A program made the position numbers and the translations under genes. From Planctomycetia bacterium (GTDB lineage Bacteria; Planctomycetota; Planctomycetia; Pirellulales; PNKZ01), in the NCBI GenBank assembly GCA_021413845.1, contig JAIOPP010000137.1, positions 1-64,000 of the forward strand: a DNA stretch of 64,000 nucleotides, in the 5' to 3' direction. The first letter of the stretch is position 1; every line of letters begins with the position of its first letter. The notes under the pieces were generated by a model. That model worked only from the letters and a program-made list of their open reading frames with translations, was not told where the DNA came from and did not search any database. Of the stretch, positions 42,852-55,041 are shown one piece after another.

Positions 42852-43481
42852 ATGCGTAACGGCTTTGCCTCATCCCCGGTCGACCCTCAGGCCAACGGCG
42901 GCTATCAGCGTCAGCGCCAACTCACGTTGGGCGATTTGTTGCTCGAAAATCGGATCATCTTCCTGCAAGGAGAGATCTACGACGGCAACGCCAACGAGAT
43001 CGTGATGAAGCTGTTGTATTTGCAGAGCGAAAATCGCCGCAAAGACATTCACTTCTACATCAACTCGCCCGGCGGCAGCGTGACGGCCACGATGGCGATG
43101 TACGACACGATGCAGATCCTCACCTGTCCCGTCGCGACGTATTGCGTGGGCCTCGCCGCCTCGGGGGGCGCGGTCATTCTCGCCGGCGGTGCCAAGGGGA
43201 AGCGATTCGCCTTGCCGCACTCGAAGGTGATGATCCATCAACCTGCCGGACAAGTCGGTGGGCAAGTCACCGATATCGAAATCCAGGCCAACGAAATCAT
43301 GAAGACGCGCGAAGAACTCAACAAAGTTCTCGCGTTCCACACGGGCCAGCCGGTCGAACGGATCGCCAAAGACGTCGATCGCGATTATTACCTCACGGCC
43401 CAAGAGTCGAAAGATTACGGTCTCGTGGATGAAGTGTTGCTGAAGCCGCCGGTCGACCCGGACGCGGACGACAAGGACTAA
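42852..43481 (+). CDS. clpP: ATP-dependent Clp protease proteolytic subunit, paralogue 1
   Basis: A 209-residue serine peptidase of the Clp machine. The triad is present with correct spacing: S104 (in GLAASGGAV), H129 (MIHQP) and D178 (DVDRDYY). The residue after the catalytic Ser is Gly rather than the usual Met of ASMGA, and the next gene has the canonical form. The 24-residue N-terminal part is longer than usual. AAGGA precedes the ATG at 42852. It is the first of two tandem clpP genes, suggesting a mixed ClpP1-ClpP2 tetradecamer as in other bacteria with paired genes. Confidence 0.95.
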   Translation: MRNGFASSPVDPQANGGYQRQRQLTLGDLLLENRIIFLQGEIYDGNANEIVMKLLYLQSENRRKDIHFYINSPGGSVTATMAMYDTMQILTCPVATYCVGLAASGGAVILAGGAKGKRFALPHSKVMIHQPAGQVGGQVTDIEIQANEIMKTREELNKVLAFHTGQPVERIAKDVDRDYYLTAQESKDYGLVDEVLLKPPVDPDADDKD

Positions 43482-43560
43482 CCCTCCTAAAGAATCGTAG
43501 CCGCTAGTTACTGCTCATGAAAACACCGAGTCTGCCGAAAGCTCTAGGAGTACCCGACCG

Positions 43561-44178
43561 ATGCCTCTGATTCCGTACGTCATCGAGAAGAGCGGCCGCG
43601 AAGAGCGGGCGATGGACATCTACAGCCGGCTGCTGAAAGACCGCATCGTCTTCCTCGGCACGCAGGTCAACGATGAAGTCGCCAATGCGATCGTCGCGCA
43701 ATTGCTGTTCTTGCAATCGGACGACCCGAAAGCCGACATCCATCTCTACATCAACTCGCCGGGGGGCAGCGTCACCGCCGGCCTCGCGATCTACGACACG
43801 ATGCAATTCGTCACCTGCGACGTGGCGACCTACTGCATCGGCCAGTGTGCATCGATGGGGGCCGTATTGCTCACCGCCGGCGCCGCCGGCAAGCGCCATG
43901 CGTTGCCCAACTCGCGGATCATGATCCACCAGCCGCTTGCCGGCATGGAAGGGACCGCCGAAGAGATCCTGATCCACGTCAAGGAATTCCGGAAGATCAA
44001 GCAGAAGCTCAACACGATCTTGCTCCGGCACACCGGCCATCCGTTGGAGAAGATCCAAGCGGATACCGAGCGCGACAACTTCATGTCGGCCGAAGAGGCC
44101 CGCGATTACAACTTGGTCGATAAGGTGATCGATCGCATGGACCGCCCGGTGACGACTCCGCAGACCGCGCCTACTTAA
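43561..44178 (+). CDS. clpP: ATP-dependent Clp protease proteolytic subunit, paralogue 2
   Basis: A 205-residue ClpP with a fully canonical active site: S98 ([11 protein letters not shown]), H123 (MIHQP) and D172 ([12 protein letters not shown]). The N-terminal [20 protein letters not shown] is typical of the main bacterial ClpP and of its axial loops. AGGAG lies 10 bases before the ATG. It sits 79 bases after the first clpP gene on the same strand and is probably cotranscribed with it. ClpX is not in the window. Confidence 0.97.
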   Translation: MPLIPYVIEKSGREERAMDIYSRLLKDRIVFLGTQVNDEVANAIVAQLLFLQSDDPKADIHLYINSPGGSVTAGLAIYDTMQFVTCDVATYCIGQCASMGAVLLTAGAAGKRHALPNSRIMIHQPLAGMEGTAEEILIHVKEFRKIKQKLNTILLRHTGHPLEKIQADTERDNFMSAEEARDYNLVDKVIDRMDRPVTTPQTAPT

Positions 44179-44231
44179 TCTTGCCGAGGGTTTCGCCGGC
44201 CGGCCCGGCCGTGATCTTTCGCCGCTTCCAT

Positions 44232-44270
44232 AACGCTCGACGAGGTTGCCCCTGCGGCCCGTCGAGCGTT
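44232..44270 (+). terminator. Likely terminator of the clpP operon
   Basis: An 11-bp perfect stem AACGCTCGACG (44232-44242) with 44260-44270 and a 17-base loop, 53 bases after the second clpP gene. There is no strong T-run, so it may be rho-assisted or an RNA stability element. Confidence 0.5.
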
Positions 44271-44413
44271 GTCGTTGCTAGCAAACGAATCACAGGCCTT
44301 GCGGCTTTCCCACCGTCGGCATTGACGCGGCGGCGTAAAATCGCGACTATTCGCCCCTCTCCGCGACGGATTCGCGGTGCCGAAGCTTCGCACGCATACA
44401 TCGACGGGCCGAA

Positions 44414-45745
44414 ATGGATTTCCGGCGTCAGGCGCTCCTCATCATCGTCGCGCTCACAAGCGTTCTCGGTTGTCGCCACAATCAGGCGGCGAACCGTGAG
44501 CTGCTGGAGCGCGAACTGCGCCTGCAAGAAGATCGTATCTATCAACTCGAAGGCGCGCTCGAAGACGCGCAGCGCGAGTTGTGTCGCTCGCGCGGCATCG
44601 ACCCCGACACGCTTCCTCCGGGCGGCAAGCCCACGCTCGGTGGCTTATTCGGCAGCGGCGGCTCTTCAGGCTCGACGTTCGCCCCTCCGCTCAACGGCCC
44701 TTCTACGGTCCAGCCCGGTTCCTCTTCCGGCACCGGCTCGACTGCGGCTCCGTCCGTGCTCTTGCCGCCGACCGGCGACACGGCCCCTCCGGCAGTTCAA
44801 CTTCCGTCGACCGGCGCCGGCCCTGCGCCGCCGTTCCGCGGCGCTCCGATCATCTCGCCTCCCGACCCGACGAAGCCCGAAGGAATTCCGACTCCTGGCG
44901 CGACCCCCGGTGCGGCACCTCCGTTCAAGCCGGGCGGTGCGCAACACGGCGGCACGCACGACGGCGCACTTGCGCGCCGCGAACCGGTGATGAAGGAAAT
45001 GTCGTCGCCGAAGTTCGTCTCGCCCGGCGCTCTCGGCAATAGCGCGATCGCCGGCGACGAACAAGGTGACCTGCTTCCCACGCCGCTCCCTGCGGACCTC
45101 AGCGTGAAAACGATTTCTCTGAATCGGCGAACCGGCGGCTGGAATTCCGACGGCAAGCCCGGCGACGACGGCATTCTCGTCGTCATCGAGCCGCGCAACG
45201 CGCGGGGCGAAGTCGTGCCGACGCCGGGGAGCGTCTCGCTCGTCGTCATCGATCCGGCTGCGGAAGGAGACGCCGGCCGCTTCGCACGTTGGGACTTCAC
45301 CGCGAGCGATGCCGGAGCGCTGGTTCGCCCGCTCGCCACCGGCGGCAGCGGCGGCTTGCACTTCGAACTACCATGGCCCGAGACTCCGCCGGCTCACGCG
45401 AGGCTCAAGCTTTTCATTCGCTTCCATACCGACGACGGCCGACGCCTCCAGGCCGAGAAGGATCTCGTCGTCGACCTCGGCACGGGAAGTTCCGCGGCTT
45501 GGAAGAACCCGCTCGCGCCGCCATTGCAAACGGCGACCCGCGCGAACGCTGCTCCGCCGACGATCGCCGGCGGCAGCACGAACAAAGAGGCCGGCGCCGT
45601 GCAACCGGCAACGCTCCACTGGGGCGCACCGAAGCCGGCGATCAACGCGCCACGCGCCGAAGTGCTGATCCCGACGACGGACGCTCCGCTGCGACCGGTG
45701 CCGGACCCCAGCTTCGGCCCGATGCTCGTCGCTCCGGGTAACTAA
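44414..45745 (+). CDS. Lipoprotein with coiled-coil start and Pro-rich linker
   Basis: A 443-residue protein. The lipobox VLGC places Cys20 at the mature N-terminus. Residues 25-60 form a coiled coil (NRELLERELRLQEDRIYQLE). A Gly/Pro/Ser-rich linker extends to about 205. Residues 215-360 form a beta-rich domain (TISLNRRTGGWNSDGKPGDD, then GILVVIEPRNARGE), possibly Ig-like. The C-terminus is again Pro/Ala-rich. No family name is certain. It is transcribed alone and converges on gap, with a shared bidirectional terminator. Confidence 0.75.
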   Translation: MDFRRQALLIIVALTSVLGCRHNQAANRELLERELRLQEDRIYQLEGALEDAQRELCRSRGIDPDTLPPGGKPTLGGLFGSGGSSGSTFAPPLNGPSTVQPGSSSGTGSTAAPSVLLPPTGDTAPPAVQLPSTGAGPAPPFRGAPIISPPDPTKPEGIPTPGATPGAAPPFKPGGAQHGGTHDGALARREPVMKEMSSPKFVSPGALGNSAIAGDEQGDLLPTPLPADLSVKTISLNRRTGGWNSDGKPGDDGILVVIEPRNARGEVVPTPGSVSLVVIDPAAEGDAGRFARWDFTASDAGALVRPLATGGSGGLHFELPWPETPPAHARLKLFIRFHTDDGRRLQAEKDLVVDLGTGSSAAWKNPLAPPLQTATRANAAPPTIAGGSTNKEAGAVQPATLHWGAPKPAINAPRAEVLIPTTDAPLRPVPDPSFGPMLVAPGN

Positions 45746-45762
45746 ACGCTACGCAAACAAAA

Positions 45763-45796
45763 AAACGGGGCCCGCCGATCATGGCGAGCCCCGTTT
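45763..45796. terminator. Bidirectional terminator between the lipoprotein gene and gap
   Basis: A 9-bp stem AAACGGGGC (45763-45771) with 45788-45796, plus an inner CGCC/GGCG. An A-run on the left gives U-tract termination for the minus-strand gap gene, while TTTCGTTTTG follows on the right for the plus strand. Confidence 0.85.
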
Positions 45797-45823
45797 CGTT
45801 TTGTCATCTCATGCGATCGAGCG

Positions 45824-46882
<1,059 letters not shown>

Positions 46883-47109
46883 TTAACGAAGTGAAACCAA
46901 GGCAAGTCTCGCGACGATCGCATTCGTGCGATGCCGCGAGCTAGAAACGTTCGACGTGCATCGGCACGTCGCGGCTCCGTTCAGGAGTTCAGCGTCTAGG
47001 AAGCCCGGAAGTTGGAAGTCTGGAACCAGCGATCTGATGGGCGCTTGCGAAGCACGGGATTATACTGACGGCCTGACGCCTCTTCAACCCGCCGGACGAC
47101 CCCCAAGCC

Positions 47110-47952
47110 GTGGCCGAGCGCACCGTCGCCGATCGCAACGCCGCAGACGCCGCTGAGACCGACGATTCCTCGGCGCCCCCTCCGTCGTGGCGTCTCCCGG
47201 TCGGCATTTCGCGCGGAGTTTGGGAATATGCGCACCGTCCGCAAGTTGCGGGCAACTACGACGAAGAATTCGCCGAAAATACGCTATTCGATTTCGATGA
47301 GAGCGTGTTGCTGCGGCATTTCACGAAGCCCGGCACGTTCGTCGATCTCGGCTGCGGCACCGGTCGCGCGTTGCTGCCGTTTGCGCGGCGTGGGTTTCAG
47401 GCGGTCGGTGTGGATCTCTCGCCGCGATTCCTTCGGCTGGTCGCCGAGAAGGCGACGCGCGAGAGTTTATCGATCGAATTGGTCGTCGCCAATCTCATCG
47501 AACTCGGTTGCCTCGCCGATGCCTCGGTCGATTATGCGGCGTGCCTCTTCAGCACGCTCGGCATGATCCGCGGCCGCGCATCGCGAGCGCAGGCGCTCGC
47601 GCATGTTTATCGCAGTTTGAAACCGGGCGGAATTTTTATCGTCCACGTTCACAATCGATGGCATAATTTGCGCGAGTCGCAAGGACGCCGCTGGTTGCTC
47701 AAGAACCTCACCTGGGAACGCTGGCGCGGCACGAACGAACCGGGCGATAAGTATTTTCCTTATCGCGGCATTCGCGAAATGTTTCTCCATCTCTTCACCA
47801 AGCCGGAGTTCGAGCGCGACCTGCGCGAGCCGGGCTTCGAGATCGTCGAACTGATTCCGCTCGACACGGCCAAGCGCCATGCCCTGCCGCACCCTTGGCT
47901 GTTCGGCAGGCTCCGGGCCAACGGCTGGATCGCGGTTTGCCGGAAGCCATGA
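47110..47952 (+). CDS. Class I SAM-dependent methyltransferase
   Basis: A 280-residue protein from a GTG at 47110. SAM motif I VDLGCGTGRALLPFARRGF (about 78-96) and the acidic end of strand 2 (AVGVDLSPRFL) are clear. The residues ACLFSTLGMIRGRASRAQAL resemble motif post-I/III of small-molecule methyltransferases. The first 35 residues are low-complexity. The substrate is unknown. The downstream gene on the same strand begins 111 bases later. Confidence 0.85.
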   Translation: MAERTVADRNAADAAETDDSSAPPPSWRLPVGISRGVWEYAHRPQVAGNYDEEFAENTLFDFDESVLLRHFTKPGTFVDLGCGTGRALLPFARRGFQAVGVDLSPRFLRLVAEKATRESLSIELVVANLIELGCLADASVDYAACLFSTLGMIRGRASRAQALAHVYRSLKPGGIFIVHVHNRWHNLRESQGRRWLLKNLTWERWRGTNEPGDKYFPYRGIREMFLHLFTKPEFERDLREPGFEIVELIPLDTAKRHALPHPWLFGRLRANGWIAVCRKP

Positions 47953-48063
47953 CCCGCGCAGAAAACGACGACCTGAAGGCACATCGTTTGCATCGACCAT
48001 CCCACGCTTCTCTTCCATCGACCAGATCAAGCAACTTGAGCTCGAGATAAAGGAACCTCCACC

Positions 48064-48978
48064 ATGTCGTCTCCCTTCGGAAACACCGATCCCACGCGTC
48101 GTCGCTCCCCGTTCGGGCTCCGCTTCGTGCCGATTCTGATGGGCCTGGCGATGATCGGCATCATGGCGATCAGCAATTGCCAAGAAGGGCCGTTCGGGAG
48201 GAATCAGGTCGTGGCGTTGAATCCGGAACAAGAGAAGGCCCTCGGGCTGCAAGCCTTTCAAGAAGTGCTGGCCCAAGAGAAGCGGCTCACGCGCGGCCCG
48301 CTCGTCGATGCCATTCGCACGATCGCCGTGAACTTGCAGCATGCCGCCGAAGACGGTGGATTCCTCAGCAGCGCGCAATTGAAACAGCAGCCGATGGAGT
48401 GGCGCGTCGAAGTCGTCGAGAGCGACCAGCAGAACGCCTTCTGCTTGCCCGGCGGAAAGATCGTCGTGTATACGGGCATCTTGCCGATCGCCGAGACCGA
48501 CGCCGGACTCGCGACCGTGCTCGGGCACGAAATCTCGCACGCGCTCGCGCATCACGGAGCCGAGCGGATGGCGCAGCAGCAGATGGTGCAAATCGGCTTG
48601 ATGAGCGCCGGCGGCGCGGCGGCCGATATGTCGCCCGAAGATCGCATGCGGATCATGCAGGCGCTCAACGCCGGCGCGAAGTTCGGCATCTTGCGCTATA
48701 GTCGCAAACATGAATCGGAAGCCGATCACCTCGGCTTGCTGCTCATGGCGACGGCCGGCTACGACCCGCGCGAAAGCATGAAATTCTGGGAGCGTATGAA
48801 GCACGTCGGCGGCGGCTCTCCGCCGGAGTTTCTTTCGACGCACCCGAGCCATGAGACGCGCATCTCCGATCTTAACGGTTGGATGCCAGTCGCGATTCAG
48901 CTGTACGACAAGTCTCCGCACAAGCAGCCGACCAAGGCGCTGCCGAAGGCCGATTTCTCCGGTGCGATGGTGCCGTGA
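48064..48978 (+). CDS. M48 family metallopeptidase
   Basis: A 304-residue zinc peptidase. The N-terminal hydrophobic segment (about 20-38) anchors or exports it. HEISH (155-159) is the zinc motif, and the third ligand Glu is in SRKHESEADHLG (about 217-228). The domain organisation is closer to BepA/LoiP-type periplasmic quality-control peptidases than to HtpX, because there is only one N-terminal hydrophobic segment. A terminator follows. It probably degrades or assists misfolded envelope proteins; this is inference from the family. Confidence 0.9.
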   Translation: MSSPFGNTDPTRRRSPFGLRFVPILMGLAMIGIMAISNCQEGPFGRNQVVALNPEQEKALGLQAFQEVLAQEKRLTRGPLVDAIRTIAVNLQHAAEDGGFLSSAQLKQQPMEWRVEVVESDQQNAFCLPGGKIVVYTGILPIAETDAGLATVLGHEISHALAHHGAERMAQQQMVQIGLMSAGGAAADMSPEDRMRIMQALNAGAKFGILRYSRKHESEADHLGLLLMATAGYDPRESMKFWERMKHVGGGSPPEFLSTHPSHETRISDLNGWMPVAIQLYDKSPHKQPTKALPKADFSGAMVP

Positions 48979-49009
48979 TCGGCTCTTAAGCAAATCCGTT
49001 CGCGCATAA

Positions 49010-49048
49010 AAAAAGCACAGGCCAGCGCTCGGCTGGCCTGTGCTTTTT
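49010..49048. terminator. Bidirectional rho-independent terminator
   Basis: A 17-bp perfect stem (49010-49026 with 49032-49048) around a 5-base loop, with A-run and T-run at the two ends. It serves the M48 gene on the plus strand and the next gene on the minus strand. Confidence 0.95.
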
Positions 49049-49073
49049 GGAATGGCTTTCGCGGGAGCGCGGG

Positions 49074-49727
49074 TTACTTCGTGCGCCCCTTCTTCTTCTT
49101 CGAGATCGGCATGACCGCTTTAATTTCGATCCGCTCGCCGTAGACCGGCGTCACGGTTCCTTGCACCGGGAAGCTCTGACCGTCGCCCGAGACCGCATCG
49201 CCGACGCTCGCCAAGCCCCAATCGGAGATCGTCACGGGAATCGAGACCGCGGCACTGACCTTAAACGTCATCGGCTTCGGCCCTGCCATGACGGTGAGCA
49301 CGCCGTCCTTGTACGTCTTCACCGAACCGCGAACGAAATAATCGCCGGCAGCCCCCGGCTTCGCATCAGGCCCGGCTGTCGAAAAAACTCCCGGTGCGTT
49401 GATTTCCGATTGCTGGACGATCTGCAGTTTGTCGATTTCCTTGGTCGGCATGCCCTTGTCGTCCAATACGGTATCGAGTTGCACGAACATCTTCGGTGCG
49501 AGAAACTCGGGAGCCGCGCTCCCCAGCACGGAGACCTTCGATTTCTGATCGAACATCAAGCCGTACGACTTGCCGTCGTTGCCGTTGACCATCAGGCCTT
49601 GCGAGGTCACTTGTGCGACCTTGCCGTCGACCTTCATGATCGTCCCCTGAGGAGCCTGGGCCAGCGACGATTGCGAGACCGACAGCAAAAGTCCGAGCGC
49701 GACGACACCGACGACACGGCAAAGCAT
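49074..49727 (-). CDS. Secreted protein of unknown function
   Basis: A 217-residue protein with a signal peptide (MLCRVVGVVALGLLLSVSQS, with cleavage near SLAQA). The mature part is beta-rich with repeated small motifs (GTIMKVDGKVAQVTSQGLMV, DGVLTVMAGPKPMTFKVSAA), as in proteins of OB or Ig-like fold, and ends in a basic tail KKKKGRTK. GGAGA precedes the ATG at 49727; the in-frame upstream sequence looks non-coding. No family was recognised. Confidence 0.7.
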   Translation of the reverse strand: MLCRVVGVVALGLLLSVSQSSLAQAPQGTIMKVDGKVAQVTSQGLMVNGNDGKSYGLMFDQKSKVSVLGSAAPEFLAPKMFVQLDTVLDDKGMPTKEIDKLQIVQQSEINAPGVFSTAGPDAKPGAAGDYFVRGSVKTYKDGVLTVMAGPKPMTFKVSAAVSIPVTISDWGLASVGDAVSGDGQSFPVQGTVTPVYGERIEIKAVMPISKKKKGRTK

Positions 49728-50024
49728 GGGGCGTTTCTCCAAAGCAATGAATCGAATGAAGGGACGGATGGGGTTGCTTCGTATCGCGGCGTGCCGAAAC
49801 CGGCGCTGCCGATCCGGGCGATGGATCGCGGCGCAGACACGCAAAGACGAAGCGGGCGTCGGCTTTCAACATAGCGTAGCCGCCGACTTATCGCCACTAT
49901 TTTCATCGCTGGCCGCCCCCTCGGCGGTTGCCCGCCGGCCTGCCGAGGCCCACAATAACGGCACTAGCGCAACTGCCCGAATAAACCGCCGCCCGACGTT
50001 GATTCCGCAATTAGGCTCTTTCCC

Positions 50025-50828
50025 ATGACCGCTGCCGCCGAACCCCGTTTGACCGTCCCTAAATTTATCGCAATGAAAGGGTCGGGACGTAAAATCTCGA
50101 TGCTCACCGCCTACGACTACCCCATGGCGCGGCTCCTCGACGAGTCGGGCATCGACGCCATTCTCGTCGGCGACAGCATGTCGATGGTCGTCCAAGGGCA
50201 CGACACGACCCTGCCGGTGACGCTCGACGAAATCATCTATCACGCCGAAATGGTCGGCCGCGCCGTCCGACGGGCCCTGGTTATCGTCGATATGCCGTTT
50301 CCGACCAACCACCTGGGCCGCTACAAAGCGGTGGAGAACGCCGGTCGGATCCTCAAGGAAACCCGTTGCCAAGCCGTCAAGCTCGAGGGGGGGGCCGACC
50401 AAGCCGAGATCATCGCCGGACTCACCTCGGCCGGCATTCCGGTCGTCGCCCACTGCGGGCTTCGTCCGCAGAACGTCCATCTGCTCGGGGGTTATAAAGT
50501 GCAGCGCGATCGCGAACGCTTGCTGCGCGAAGCGGCCGAGGCCGAGCAGGCCGGCGCGTTCTGCGTCCTCCTCGAATGCATTCCGGCCGATCTCGCCGCC
50601 GAGATCACGAAGAGCCTCCGTGTGCCTACGATCGGCATCGGAGCCGGCGGCGACTGCGACGGCCAAGTCCTCGTCACGCCCGACATGCTCGGCCTCACCT
50701 CCGGGTACACGCCGAAGTTCGTCAAGCAATACGCCGACCTCCGCGCGCAGATTCAAACCGCGGTGACGGCGTATCGCGACGAAGTCGGCGACGGCCGATT
50801 CCCAACGCCCGACCAGCAGTATCGCTAA
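50025..50828 (+). CDS. panB: 3-methyl-2-oxobutanoate hydroxymethyltransferase
   Basis: A 267-residue TIM-barrel enzyme that transfers the hydroxymethyl group from methylene-THF to alpha-ketoisovalerate, the first committed step of pantothenate synthesis. Signatures: [20 protein letters not shown] (25-44), [32 protein letters not shown] and a C-terminal [20 protein letters not shown]. The length is normal. The next gene starts 51 bases downstream on the same strand, so cotranscription is possible. Confidence 0.96.
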   Translation: MTAAAEPRLTVPKFIAMKGSGRKISMLTAYDYPMARLLDESGIDAILVGDSMSMVVQGHDTTLPVTLDEIIYHAEMVGRAVRRALVIVDMPFPTNHLGRYKAVENAGRILKETRCQAVKLEGGADQAEIIAGLTSAGIPVVAHCGLRPQNVHLLGGYKVQRDRERLLREAAEAEQAGAFCVLLECIPADLAAEITKSLRVPTIGIGAGGDCDGQVLVTPDMLGLTSGYTPKFVKQYADLRAQIQTAVTAYRDEVGDGRFPTPDQQYR

Positions 50829-50878
50829 CGCACGCCCCGTCTCCTTCGCAACATTTACTCTCAGCACGGAACTTGAAC

Positions 50879-52966
<2,088 letters not shown>

Positions 52967-52988
52967 CGGCACGCCGCAGATTCAACGA

Positions 52989-53492
52989 CTATGCCGACAG
53001 CCGATCCGGTATGCGTCGGCGTAAGCTGAGCATCATCTCGATCTCGCCGAGCGGCATCCCGAGCCGGTCGGCGATTGTCGTCGGGCCGTTTCCGGCGTTC
53101 GCCATCGCAAACACCGCGGCATAGCGAGCCGTTTCATCGACGGTTTCCCCCGGGACCATGCGCGGGGCACCTTGCAACCTGCGTGTCTCCATCGCTTCCA
53201 GCCGGGCAATTCGCTCATCGGCCGCCGACAGCAACTGCTGCAGCATCGCGATCTTATTGTCGAGCCGAGCTTGCACGTCGCGCGTGAAGTCGTGGATCTC
53301 GGTTTGCCAACGGAGCGTCTCCGGCGGCGCGTAAGCATCGCGGACGCGGCTTCCTTCGCCGACGGGCTGCGCCTCGCGTAGCTGCTGCTTGCGCCGCGCA
53401 ATGTGCAACCGCACCAGCAGCGTCGTCGTCACGGCGCCGACCAACAATAGTTTCAGAAACGAACTCGGGTCGAATTCCATCGCGAATAACAT
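52989..53492 (-). CDS. Membrane-anchored coiled-coil protein with HTH-like C-terminus
   Basis: A 167-residue protein. One transmembrane helix near residue 12-28 (FLKLLLVGAVTTTLLVRL), a basic stretch, a coiled coil about 75-105 (DNKIAMLQQLLSAADERIAR) and a C-terminal helix-turn-helix-like segment (TTIADRLGMPLGEIEMMLSL). The arrangement resembles DUF6115/DUF2802 proteins of Firmicutes and proteobacteria, though that is from memory. Start ATG 53492; the upstream frame is Arg-rich and probably non-coding. It converges on the DUF255 gene with a 22-base gap. Confidence 0.7.
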   Translation of the reverse strand: MLFAMEFDPSSFLKLLLVGAVTTTLLVRLHIARRKQQLREAQPVGEGSRVRDAYAPPETLRWQTEIHDFTRDVQARLDNKIAMLQQLLSAADERIARLEAMETRRLQGAPRMVPGETVDETARYAAVFAMANAGNGPTTIADRLGMPLGEIEMMLSLRRRIPDRLSA

Positions 53493-53547
53493 CCTTGTTC
53501 GCTCTCGTAAGATCGCAGGCCGTCCGTTGGCCTGCGAGTGGTTTCTG

Positions 53548-54777
53548 CTAACTCGTCGAAGGCCCGTTCGCCGCCGGTGGCGCCGCGGGAACTGCCGCAG
53601 GCGGAGCTTGCTTCGCGGCATCGAACGCGCGCTGGGCCGTTTCGAATACCTCGCGCAGCGCCACTCCGTGGGCCTCGGCGATCTTCCGGCAGGCCTCGAA
53701 CTCAGGCGAGAAATTAGGCTCTTGGCCCGCGATCCAGCCGAGCTTCCCTTCCACCGCGCCCCACGGCGTTTCGACGCTATGCGGCTTCCGCTCCAGCTTG
53801 TGTCTGCTCGCCGGCCAACGCCGCACGCCGAGCGTGCCGGTCTCTTTGAAGATCGTCTTTTCGATCTTCTCTAAGTCGGCCGCGTGGCAGAGCACGGTCA
53901 ACGTCGTGCCGGGCCGGTTCTTCTTCATCTGGATCGCGGTCGTATAGACGTCGAGCGCTCCCTTTTCCCAGAGCTTCGTCGTGCAGTAGCCGATCACTTC
54001 GCCGCTGATATCGTCGAGGTTCGTTTCGACGACCCACACCTGATCGCTCGCGGCGACTTCAACGCTCTCTCCCACGAACAGCCGCAAGATGTTCGGATGC
54101 GAGGCGAAGTCTTTGTCGCCCGATCCGTAACCGATCCGCGCAATTTTCATTCCCGGCAACGGCCCGAACGCGTCGACCAAGGTTGCCAAGATCGCGGCCC
54201 CGGTCGGGGTCGTGAGCTCGCCGTCGACGTTCGACTCGGCGATCGGAATTCCTTGCAGCAGCTCGGCCGTGGCAGGTGCCGGAATGCTGCAACGACCGTG
54301 CTCGATATTGATGAAGCCGCGTCCGGTCGGCACGGGGGAACAATAGATACGATCGACGCCGAGCAAATCCCACCCGACGGCCGCGCCGCAAATATCGGCG
54401 ATCGAGTCGACCGCGCCGACTTCGTGGAAATGCACTTTGCGGATCGTCGTGCCGTGGACCTTCGCTTCCGACTCACCGAGCTTCGTGAAGATCCGTTTCG
54501 CCAGATCTTTCTGCCGCGGCGAAAGCTGTGAGGCGTCGATCATGTCGGTGATGTGATGCAGATGCCGATGCGCATGTTCCGGCTCATGCTCGACGTTGAT
54601 CTTCGTCGCTCGAAACCCTTTGCGCTTGACCTCCGTGGCGACGAGCTTGCACGTCGGCAGCTTCAGCGAATCGATCGCCGCTTGGATCGCGCCGAGTTCC
54701 ACTCCGGCATCGACGAGCGCCCCGAGAGTCATGTCGCCGCTGATTCCGCTCAAGCAATCTAAGTACGCAATCTTCAC
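53548..54777 (-). CDS. larC: Nickel pincer cofactor biosynthesis protein LarC
   Basis: About 409 residues starting at a GTG (54777) with VKIAYLDCLSGISGDMTLGA. LarC inserts nickel into the pyridinium dithiocarboxylate cofactor of lactate racemase and related enzymes, using CTP. Family blocks: HFHEVGAVDSIADICGAAVG, CSPVPTGRGFINIEHGRCSI and VVETNLDDISGEVIG. Both halves lie in one frame, unlike lactobacilli, where a programmed frameshift makes LarC from two frames. The C-terminal 25 residues are an Ala/Pro tail. No larA, larB or larE lies in the window. Confidence 0.93.
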   Translation of the reverse strand: MKIAYLDCLSGISGDMTLGALVDAGVELGAIQAAIDSLKLPTCKLVATEVKRKGFRATKINVEHEPEHAHRHLHHITDMIDASQLSPRQKDLAKRIFTKLGESEAKVHGTTIRKVHFHEVGAVDSIADICGAAVGWDLLGVDRIYCSPVPTGRGFINIEHGRCSIPAPATAELLQGIPIAESNVDGELTTPTGAAILATLVDAFGPLPGMKIARIGYGSGDKDFASHPNILRLFVGESVEVAASDQVWVVETNLDDISGEVIGYCTTKLWEKGALDVYTTAIQMKKNRPGTTLTVLCHAADLEKIEKTIFKETGTLGVRRWPASRHKLERKPHSVETPWGAVEGKLGWIAGQEPNFSPEFEACRKIAEAHGVALREVFETAQRAFDAAKQAPPAAVPAAPPAANGPSTS

Positions 54778-55041
54778 GTTTCGAGAATCCTCGCGCGGTC
54801 GGGGGCGATGCGGCACCGGTTCCAGTGCGCGCCGAAAACGGCTGTATGAAAGTGCTGTATTCTAGATGCCGGCGAGCGCGTCACAAGAGCAACGTCGCAA
54901 CAGCTAGCACGACTGGAGCGCCTCGCGCTGCCGCGGGGCTCGACGTTGACCCCTCTCCCCCGGCTCGCTACAGTACCGCCCCGAGCCGGATATCGAATCG
55001 CTGCCGCCCCGTTTCGCCCGCTTGTCACGCACTCGCCCGTC

